From Acidimicrobiaceae bacterium (GTDB lineage: Bacteria > Actinomycetota > Acidimicrobiia > Acidimicrobiales > RAAP-2): DNA of 39,256 nucleotides. Positions 33,334 through 39,256 of this stretch are shown here, in pieces; within the stretch, counting starts at the first letter, position 1, and every line of letters starts with the position of its first letter. The notes beneath the pieces are model-generated. The model saw only the letters and a program-made list of their open reading frames with translations. It was not told the DNA's origin and made no database searches. Location of the stretch: positions 1 through 39,256 of the forward strand of contig PLWZ01000027.1 in assembly GCA_003151235.1 (NCBI GenBank). The letters are read 5' to 3'. A program made the translations under genes and the position numbers.

Positions 33334-34630
33334 TACCCCCGACCGCGTCGGAATCCTGTTGCGCGAATTGGCTACACAGGTGCAGGCCAGCGTTGATCCT
33401 CCAGATCCGTCCGATATCACAGGCCTGACGTTTCGAAAGGCAAGGCCAAGGCGTCGACCGCTTCTGATAGCGGCTCTTGCCATAACGATAACGGCAGTAT
33501 TGCTAACCATCGGGCTCAGCGGCGCCCATGGACGCGGGTCTTCGATTGCTTCAACAGCGGATATTAGTTTCGGGCAGCACACGTTTGTGATACGTGATCT
33601 AGACGCATCGACGGCTCCAGTTAGGTCGATCAATCATTCCGCCGTGGCTTCGATACGGCTGCCAATAGTTAGCTCGAATCACGCATCGATGGCATTCGGT
33701 GATGGTTACGTTTGGGTGATTGAACAGCAGGCTGTGAGTCCGTTGTCGTCGTGTGGCAATCTCGCCCGGATTGATCCCAATAGTCTTCTGGTCGCTCTGT
33801 CACCTTCAATCCCGCTTTGCCCGGACGCGGTTGCCTATGGAAACGGTTCCGTCTGGGTGTTGGCATTCCAAATCGGCGTCGAGGGTTACCAACTCGAAAG
33901 GTTCGATCCGGTCACTCTGCAAATGGAATCCACTGTGACAATCGATAGCGGTCCGAAGGGTGTGACTCAACAGGGCGATACTGAGGCCAAGTACTTCTTC
34001 CTGACGATACAAGGGAATGACTTGATTGCGGCGGTCGAGGGTCAGCGGGCGCGACTACAGCTTGTCGTCGTTGACCTGCGCAGCGATTCCGTCATGCATT
34101 CCGTTCTACTGCCGATCGCCATTGGCCAGGCGACAGCCCTGAGCTCGAAGGCCGGCGTGGTCTGGGTCGGCACCAATAGAGGTTGGGTACTCAAGATAGA
34201 TCCTCTATCGGGCATGATTCTTCGTAAGCGACATCTTGCAGCTGAAATCAATGATCTCTCAGCAACGACTGGCGCCGTGTGGGCGGGCGTGAGCCTACCG
34301 GTGCCACGGAATGCCAATTATCCCGGCTTGGACATAGTCCGACTTTCGACTAAGACAGAAGAGATTACGAAGGACACAGGCCTCCCGATGGTATGGGTGG
34401 CTGCCGATGCCGGCGCAGTCTGGGCCTTGGGGAGTGCGGTTTCTTGGTACCGAACAGATGCCGGATTGGTTGCAAGAATCAACTCGAGCAGCGGCAAGCT
34501 TGTAGGTCACGTCGATCTGACCAAGTCCCCTGATCGTGCACCCAATACGATCGGGGTCCAAAATGGTCAGGTCTGGATCGAGAACGGACTTACTGGTTCG
34601 TTGACGAGAATCATTGGGCCCTCCCGCTAG
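33326..34630 (+). CDS. Membrane-anchored beta-propeller protein coupled to the ECF sigma factor
   Basis: The 434-aa protein has a cytoplasmic N-terminus of about 45 residues (RVGILLRELATQVQASVDPP), one helix (RRPLLIAALAITITAVLLTIG) and an exported domain with recurrent blade-like motifs: FGDGYVWVIEQQAVSPL, YGNGSVWVLAF, KAGVVWVGTNRGWVLKIDPL, TTGAVWAGVS, DAGAVWALGSAV and VQNGQVWIENG. These are NHL/SMP-30-like propeller repeats. No zinc-binding anti-sigma motif is visible, but topology and the 8-bp overlap suggest it holds and releases the sigma factor. That is inference. Confidence 0.75.
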   Translation: MADTPDRVGILLRELATQVQASVDPPDPSDITGLTFRKARPRRRPLLIAALAITITAVLLTIGLSGAHGRGSSIASTADISFGQHTFVIRDLDASTAPVRSINHSAVASIRLPIVSSNHASMAFGDGYVWVIEQQAVSPLSSCGNLARIDPNSLLVALSPSIPLCPDAVAYGNGSVWVLAFQIGVEGYQLERFDPVTLQMESTVTIDSGPKGVTQQGDTEAKYFFLTIQGNDLIAAVEGQRARLQLVVVDLRSDSVMHSVLLPIAIGQATALSSKAGVVWVGTNRGWVLKIDPLSGMILRKRHLAAEINDLSATTGAVWAGVSLPVPRNANYPGLDIVRLSTKTEEITKDTGLPMVWVAADAGAVWALGSAVSWYRTDAGLVARINSSSGKLVGHVDLTKSPDRAPNTIGVQNGQVWIENGLTGSLTRIIGPSR

Positions 34631-34769
34631 GCCTTCGGGGGGAGTCCGCCACATGTCGATGGATTGGCACCTGGCTCGTGCGGAGTAACCGGGTCCGGGA
34701 GTGGATCGCACACCGAGAGGCTTCTCGAGCTTCGGATCAAGAGATTGGGAAGTCGTTAGTCGCTCGTTC

Positions 34770-35354
34770 TCACTTTGTCTGCTGCATGGCGGAGAGGCGC
34801 GCCTGCCCCATCAAAGGGCTCCATCTATCTCGCCATAACGCATAGAGATACGTGTCCCAATATTGACCGGCATAGAAATCGTTCTCGATAAGACGACCCT
34901 CACCCTCGAGAACTTCTCCCAGGACCCGAATCAGCAAAGAGGCAGCTTGCTCGGGTATTTCAAAGCAGATTTTCCTAACTGAGTAAGTCGCAAACAAGTG
35001 ATCCAGAAATAGAAAGATTCCCTCCGCGGCGCACAGTTCTTCGCTCATTTCGGCAATTACGCCAATGGCGGCGGAGACATAGCCGGATTTTGAATTGAGT
35101 TGGGAAGCAACCACTTGTCCAATGGGTTGTCCACCTGGGATCTCCACCATGACAAACTGTGACAAGACTGACTGCCAAATGGACTTCTCGAAGGCTTCCC
35201 GAGAGGGCACGCCGGCCCCAAGACGCCCTCTAAAGACTGTTTCGGGATTGATCGCCAGCTCGTAGAGAAACGGGTAGTCGCTTTCGCCAACCGGTTGAAG
35301 TTTTACGCGGCTGCCTTGTAGCAAGGCACGATAGAACGCGCTACTCACAGCCAC
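34770..35354 (-). CDS. GNAT-like acyltransferase, paralogue A
   Basis: The 194-aa protein has a GNAT-type outline: GSRVKLQPVGESDYPFLYEL at the start, a central GQPIGQVVASQLN strand and the helix-strand LDHLFATYSVRKICFEIPEQ. It ends DFYAGQYWDTYLYALWRDRW. The paralogue at 37644-38264 shares the HLF..YS.RKI.FE.P and YFAGQYWDTY segments, so both stem from one duplication or are a matched pair. Substrate unknown; the ACP and ligase nearby make acyl-ACP or acyl-CoA a candidate donor. Start is GTG. It converges on the propeller gene. Confidence 0.7.
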   Translation of the reverse strand: MAVSSAFYRALLQGSRVKLQPVGESDYPFLYELAINPETVFRGRLGAGVPSREAFEKSIWQSVLSQFVMVEIPGGQPIGQVVASQLNSKSGYVSAAIGVIAEMSEELCAAEGIFLFLDHLFATYSVRKICFEIPEQAASLLIRVLGEVLEGEGRLIENDFYAGQYWDTYLYALWRDRWSPLMGQARLSAMQQTK

Positions 35355-35395
35355 CCAAATATTCGCAGCATTGTTGCATGGCTCTACTCATTGGC

Positions 35396-36166
35396 TCAAC
35401 CCAGAGCTGGCAGTAACTCAGGCGGCATGTCTACGATTCTCGCCTGGATGGCGGAGGGGCCGTTAGAAAAAACAACAACTCTCCCATCGTCACTGGCGCA
35501 AGGAAAACTGAAGTATGCGGTGCAATCACTCGTCCATTGGTCGCTGGGATGGACAGCAAAATCCACGGTGTCCCTAATGAGGCGGAATTGAGCCGTCCGA
35601 CGGACCTCGGCGAGAGCGTCATACATAGCGAATACGAACGGCCTCTTGCAGCGGCCAAGCCATGCCCCAAACTCAGGACTCACTACCAGAAGTCCCATTC
35701 CATAGGCGCAACCAGTCAGCCCAACCGCAAGGGGGGAAGCTTTCCCTCTGAGGCCATCCGAGACCACTCCCATACACCCGCTAAAAACAACCATCGCCCC
35801 ACGGACGATTCCGGCCGCACTGGAATATCCAGCCGTCGTGCCGCGTCCTAAACACGCACACGAACCGACTACATGCCTCTTGCGTGCCACGGTCAAGAAA
35901 GCCACGAAGGCTACGCCTAGAACGACAACGGCTCCTGCGGAAATCCATTTTGGTCGAATCACCAACGCAATTACGGCCACGCCCACTTCTAAGATCCCGA
36001 GTCCGCCGAAAACGATGGACCGATAAGGCTTGAGTCTCGGGGCCATGGCCGTCAAAAGGTTGTCACGGTTGCCCACCGCCGTGATCGTCCCCAGCTTGGA
36101 CACCCCTGCTGCTAGTAGCAATATCGCCGTGGCATAGAGCGGTCCACGTAAAAGCCCAACGACCAT
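35396..36166 (-). CDS. MauE-like (DoxX/DsbD-type) membrane protein
   Basis: The 256-aa protein has four helices in its first 150 residues: LLRGPLYATAILLLAAGVSK, IVFGGLGILEVGVAVIALVI, WISAGAVVVLGVAFVAFLTV and a later hydrophobic part. The AGVSKL motif, the LEVGVA glutamate and the GSCACLG CxC motif match the MauE family, which supports disulfide formation in cysteine-rich proteins such as the methylamine dehydrogenase small subunit. The C-terminal 100 residues (EFGAWLGRCKRPFVFAMYDA) are extra. It is in the same direction as a 15-cysteine protein gene two genes upstream, which fits a maturation role. Confidence 0.75.
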   Translation of the reverse strand: MVVGLLRGPLYATAILLLAAGVSKLGTITAVGNRDNLLTAMAPRLKPYRSIVFGGLGILEVGVAVIALVIRPKWISAGAVVVLGVAFVAFLTVARKRHVVGSCACLGRGTTAGYSSAAGIVRGAMVVFSGCMGVVSDGLRGKASPLAVGLTGCAYGMGLLVVSPEFGAWLGRCKRPFVFAMYDALAEVRRTAQFRLIRDTVDFAVHPSDQWTSDCTAYFSFPCASDDGRVVVFSNGPSAIQARIVDMPPELLPALG

Positions 36167-36214
36167 CTGGTGCCCGCCTATATGTCTGACGTCAACATCA
36201 ACCCGGCGAGGGCA

Positions 36215-36907
36215 TCACGTAGATGCACTCAAGTCACTGGAGTGAGACGCCTCGAACCGGAACGCATGAATTATGGCAGGGGGGAGTTCCGGCTTCTCTG
36301 TGTACCCACTCAGGAAGACATGCTCGGACGGCTGAAGCCTCCGGAAGAGAGCGTCACAGTCGATCCTTCCGGTAGCTACCCATATATCCGTGGCGTCGGT
36401 GAGGGAAACAGAAACCGGCGTTTCACTATGCGCGTGAAGCACCGTCAATGTCTGTGCTTTCTGGTCGATGTCTTGGACTTCGCCATGCATGTTGCTGACG
36501 TTCACTGTCACGGACAGAGCAACTCTTTCTGTTTGATCGTCCCCAATCAGCAGAGTAACTGCCCTGATGCGCGACCCCACCTCGAGCTCCTGAAACGCTA
36601 TCGAGGGATTCAAGTGCGACAGCTCGGTATGCCCTGAGCACCTTAGGCTTACCGTCACATTTCCCGCTCTGGTCGGGGCGTCTATCGTCAATTGATCTTG
36701 CGTCGCGGAAAGAAGATACCCGAACACATAATGCGGCAAAAGAACGGGACCTTCCGATTCAGACTCACTTCCCCGTAGCCGGCCCGATATGGTTGATTTC
36801 AGGACGCTAGCGAGTAACGGCGCGACCGATGCCTTTTCGAGATACGAACGACGCTGCAGGAGGAGGTGCTTGCGTTGGTCATCTGCATCAATCTTGGATG
36901 AACTCAT
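36215..36907 (-). CDS. Uncharacterised beta-rich protein (DUF5666/OB-like pattern)
   Basis: The 230-aa protein has two repeats of strand-rich sequence: VFGYLLSATQDQLTIDAPTR with TVSLRCSGHTEL, and MHGEVQDIDQKAQTLTVLHA with VSVSLTDATDIWV. This G-x-V/L...Q.LTV alternation is typical of DUF5666-like small barrels. The N-terminus (KHLLLQRRSYLEKASVAPLL) is basic and weakly amphipathic, without a clear signal. It lies between the MauE-like gene and the cysteine-rich gene in one directional run. Function unknown. Confidence 0.55.
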   Translation of the reverse strand: MSSSKIDADDQRKHLLLQRRSYLEKASVAPLLASVLKSTISGRLRGSESESEGPVLLPHYVFGYLLSATQDQLTIDAPTRAGNVTVSLRCSGHTELSHLNPSIAFQELEVGSRIRAVTLLIGDDQTERVALSVTVNVSNMHGEVQDIDQKAQTLTVLHAHSETPVSVSLTDATDIWVATGRIDCDALFRRLQPSEHVFLSGYTEKPELPPAIIHAFRFEASHSSDLSAST

Positions 36908-36979
36908 CGCGCAACCCCATCTCCATTCGCACCCATATCAATGACTCCTTCTGCTGTTGCCATAGATGCCCGGTAGCTA

Positions 36980-37447
36980 TTAGTCGTAGAGCCGAACACC
37001 GATGTTCCCGGCGCTCGCCGTCCCGCAGGCGCAGAGCGCCAAAAAGAGCGCCGTATTCACGCAGCCGATCTTCGGCATACCAGCAGTTACACAGAAACCG
37101 CTAGGAGCCGTCTCGCCGGCAGGTGGACCGCAATCTTGCAGATACCCAGAAGCTGTCATGTTCGAGCATCCACAGTGCATTCCCATATCCTCGCCGCACT
37201 GCTGACTGGACTTCTGCGCGTTGGTGTTGGCCTGGCAAACAATGCCACCCTCCACAGTGTCACATTCCACGAAGTAACTATAAGAAATGTGATACTCGTT
37301 CTCTTGGCATTCAACGCCGCAATTACCGTAACAAGACCCAGTTCTAGTGTTGTTGCAGTCGTCTAGTGACATTGCGCCTACAACATTTACTGCCAAATTA
37401 TTGCCACCTCCACTAGAGGATGCGGTCACCGAAGCCAGGGCACACAT
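36980..37447 (-). CDS. Cysteine-rich small protein, 15 cysteines
   Basis: The 155-aa frame contains 15 cysteines, with clusters GSCYGNCGVEC, MHCGCSN and a C-terminal LFLALCACG, and no tryptophan, so it is not a TTQ-bearing methylamine dehydrogenase subunit. The start is unclear: an in-frame TAG precedes the ATG at 37447, and a GGAGG further down would suit a TTG start closer to AVNVVGAMSLDDCNN. The signal peptide, if any, is not evident. Its neighbour is a MauE-like disulfide protein. A disulfide-stabilised exported protein or a peptide natural-product precursor are both possible. Confidence 0.6.
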   Translation of the reverse strand: MCALASVTASSSGGGNNLAVNVVGAMSLDDCNNTRTGSCYGNCGVECQENEYHISYSYFVECDTVEGGIVCQANTNAQKSSQQCGEDMGMHCGCSNMTASGYLQDCGPPAGETAPSGFCVTAGMPKIGCVNTALFLALCACGTASAGNIGVRLYD

Positions 37448-37643
37448 CTACCGGCAGGCCACTGACCTCCGCGAAACCGTCGCTATGACTGCCTACAGAG
37501 AACGAGCTTATTCTTCGAGGTGCTGTAGGTCAATGGGTGGCCGACACGATTGGTGGCCTCGATCACGTCGGCCGGTCGACCTGTTGCGGCCTGGCCGGCG
37601 GGCCGATGAGAGAAGCTTATGCTGCAGCTGGATCCTTGAAAAC

Positions 37644-38264
37644 CTAGCCGTGCCAAACCGGTGGCATGCCGGTCCCCAACAAGACCCTCGGCGAATTCTC
37701 GGGACCACGGACGCCCGGTCGCCACAGCGAAAGCACATAGGTGTCCCAATATTGGCCGGCAAAGTAGTCGTGTTCCTTCAGTTGAGCTTCGACTGTGAGA
37801 TACCTTCCAAGAGCGCTGCGGAACTGCCCAATATTATAGGAAGGGACTTCAAAGTAGATCTTACGGAAACTGTAAACGCTAAACAGATGTCCGAGAAAGA
37901 CCTGCAATCCGTCCAGCCCTAGGCTTTTGTACGAGGGATTCGCATCCATGATGATAGCGACCGCGCAGTGGCCAGAATTGTGGTTCGGATTGTATGCAAC
38001 GACATGGCCAACAGGCTGTTGATTTGATTTCGTTTCTATGATTAGTTGGCATAGGACCGCTTGCCAAAGCGATGCTTCAAAGCTTTCGATCGAGGGTACC
38101 CCTCCGCGCAGCCGCCATCGGAATCCGATCGCTGGGTCCGTTGCTAGCGAGTATAGAAACGCGATGTGTCGGCGGTGGAATGGCACGAGCATGACGCGGC
38201 GCCCTTCTAGAGAAGGGACATCCGGATCGCCGCTTGAATCTGTTGGGTGTAAATCGTGCTTCAC
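37644..38264 (-). CDS. GNAT-like acyltransferase, paralogue B
   Basis: The 206-aa protein parallels paralogue A: EGRRVMLVPFHRRHIAFLYSL, QPVGHVVAYNPNHNSG, LGHLFSVYSFRKIYFEVPSY and DYFAGQYWDTYVLSLWR. The GTG at 38264 has AAGGAG 5 bases before it, which sets the start; the open frame continues far upstream but without family match. It is next to the ACP gene. The separation of the pair by the MauE-like and Cys-rich genes suggests that they act in the same pathway. The 196 bp between it and the Cys-rich gene are empty. Confidence 0.72.
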   Translation of the reverse strand: MKHDLHPTDSSGDPDVPSLEGRRVMLVPFHRRHIAFLYSLATDPAIGFRWRLRGGVPSIESFEASLWQAVLCQLIIETKSNQQPVGHVVAYNPNHNSGHCAVAIIMDANPSYKSLGLDGLQVFLGHLFSVYSFRKIYFEVPSYNIGQFRSALGRYLTVEAQLKEHDYFAGQYWDTYVLSLWRPGVRGPENSPRVLLGTGMPPVWHG

Positions 38265-38481
38265 GGACGCTCCTTGGTTTTGAAGGTTCTGGCTCAATCC
38301 CCAGATACGACGGGCGCAACTCACGTCTGAACTGCCTCGGATGATTAAAGGGTTGCGCCTCGTATCGACTCTGCCCGCCTCAGAAGTGCCTGATTGCGAA
38401 GGGCGTGCAACAACATACGGGCAGAAGCTCGCGCGTTGTATCCCTGGTCTGATGCGTGAGTTCACGGCAGTACTTGGGGTG

Positions 38482-38751
38482 CTATCGCAATTCGTCGGAC
38501 TCAGCCGCCGTACAAGCCACTTCGTAATAGTCGAATGCATCTCCAAGCGTAAAAATGAGCGGGACCTCAGGCAATGGCACAAATAGTTCCGCCAGGGATT
38601 CGATGACCACGAGAAGTTCGAAGGTCTCAAGCGAGTCAAGGCCCATGTCCTCAAAAATTCGGACGTCGCGCCGGCACGGGTCATTCCAGTCAACCTCGAG
38701 GATGCTCAATACTTTTGCACAGAAGACATCGAAATCTAGTTTTCGCTGCAC
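38482..38751 (-). CDS. Acyl carrier protein
   Basis: The 89-aa acidic protein has the phosphopantetheine attachment motif GLDSLETFEL with Ser40, preceded by IFEDM and followed by VVIESLAELFVPLPE, the usual ACP helices. It will carry acyl chains on the prosthetic arm. The GTG start has an AAGGA site about 8 bases upstream. It follows the ligase gene by 40 bp in the same direction, so ligase and ACP form an operon. The 217 bp between it and paralogue B contain no gene. Confidence 0.92.
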   Translation of the reverse strand: MQRKLDFDVFCAKVLSILEVDWNDPCRRDVRIFEDMGLDSLETFELLVVIESLAELFVPLPEVPLIFTLGDAFDYYEVACTAAESDELR

Positions 38752-38791
38752 CCAACCATTCCTTTACAGGGCGACTCCTACTGAAGAGCTG

Positions 38792-39256
38792 CTATCTCGA
38801 ACAGCGAACTTCAAGTGTCCCATCCCTCCAGCGCTGCTTTATTACAGACCGTTGGAGCTTCCCGCTTGATGTCATGGGTAGCGTCCCTGCCTCGATCAAC
38901 ACCACCAATCCGGGAGCCGGAAGGCCCCGGTGCACCAGCAGCAGTCGTATTGCCTGGATCAACTCCGAGTCGGCTTGAGGTCCGCCGGGGAGGTCTCGTT
39001 CGACCTCGGCAAATACGGTGAGGGTTCCGTGCGACTCGACAGCGGCCGATCTTCCGAGTCTCAACCCTGGCAGGTCGTCCATTGCGGACTCGACGTCAAT
39101 CGCGTAAATCTTGCGGCCGGCGATTGAAAAAAAGTCTTCAGACCTCCCCAAGATGTGAATCTGGTCTTCCTTCATGAACCCGATGTCACCCGTGTGGAAC
39201 CAGCCGTGTTCGTCCCTAGCAGGGGTTCCATCCGAGTATCGGTCCAGTACCGACGG
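38792..39256 (-). CDS. AMP-forming acyl-CoA/acyl-ACP ligase, C-terminal part (cut by window edge)
   Basis: The frame runs open to the right edge. It reads GWFHTGDIGFMKEDQIHILG and RSEDFFSIAGRKIYAIDVES, the A7-A8 region of the ANL superfamily with its hinge, and ends LPMTSSGKLQRSVIKQRWRD, which contains the conserved C-terminal Lys (SSGKLQR). It probably activates a fatty acid and loads it onto the following ACP. The N-terminal domain lies outside the window. An adenylation domain without a condensation partner fits a stand-alone loading ligase. Confidence 0.92.
   Translation of the reverse strand, partial: PSVLDRYSDGTPARDEHGWFHTGDIGFMKEDQIHILGRSEDFFSIAGRKIYAIDVESAMDDLPGLRLGRSAAVESHGTLTVFAEVERDLPGGPQADSELIQAIRLLLVHRGLPAPGLVVLIEAGTLPMTSSGKLQRSVIKQRWRDGTLEVRCSR

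Overview
The window reads as a high-GC actinobacterial chromosome segment, probably from an environmental lineage near Acidimicrobiia; that placement is inference. Supporting signs are frequent GTG starts, a TIGR03086/mycothiol-type DinB-fold protein, a P450 with a CaiB/BaiF CoA-transferase, CsbD, and 4-bp ATGA/GTGA gene overlaps. Much of the window is accessory DNA: toxin-antitoxin modules, gene remnants, tRNA-derived repeats and two unusual clusters.

Positions 1-4.7 kb hold a carboxymuconolactone-decarboxylase remnant, an enoyl-CoA hydratase, a mobile mystery protein A/B (XRE + Fic) pair with a palindromic operator, a frameshifted pRiA4b ORF-3-like gene, a four-helix b-heme-like membrane protein, and a mazEF pair with a 14-bp-arm operator touching the antitoxin start. 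Positions 4.7-14.3 kb look metabolic: cytochrome P450, a tandem-fused family III CoA-transferase, a TIGR03086 protein, small stress and membrane proteins, a secreted protein, a YVTN-propeller remnant and a fused [2Fe-2S]/molybdopterin hydroxylase.

Positions 14.5-22.2 kb are a worn genomic island. Two 50-bp perfect direct repeats made of the 3' half of a tRNA-Met(CAT) bracket 7.4 kb that contains a C-terminal tyrosine-integrase scrap, a gene split by 167-bp direct repeats around a GT-C-type membrane protein, an L,D-transpeptidase-like protein lacking its catalytic Cys and His, a lipoprotein polysaccharide deacetylase and a secreted DMFase-like protein. Just outside is an intact initiator-type tRNA with its own promoter.

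Positions 22.4-28.6 kb carry the most interesting locus. A four-gene operon, each junction overlapping by 4 bp, encodes in order a two-domain ubiquitin-like protein ending in Gly, an E2-like protein, a JAB/MPN isopeptidase and an E1-like ThiF protein. Divergent from it are an XRE regulator (probably leaderless), a 61-aa protein and a papain-fold Cys-His-Asp peptidase. The shared 106-bp region holds face-to-face promoters overlaid by a 17-bp inverted repeat. The operon core belongs to the known bacterial ubiquitination-like systems; the divergent peptidase arm is the part I do not recognise as described.

Positions 28.9-39.3 kb are visibly more AT-rich and resemble a specialised-metabolite locus: TobZ/NodU-type carbamoyltransferase, GT1 glycosyltransferase, ECF sigma factor with a membrane-anchored propeller partner, two paralogous GNAT-like proteins, a MauE-like membrane protein, a 15-cysteine protein, an acyl carrier protein and the C-terminal part of an AMP-forming ligase cut by the window edge.
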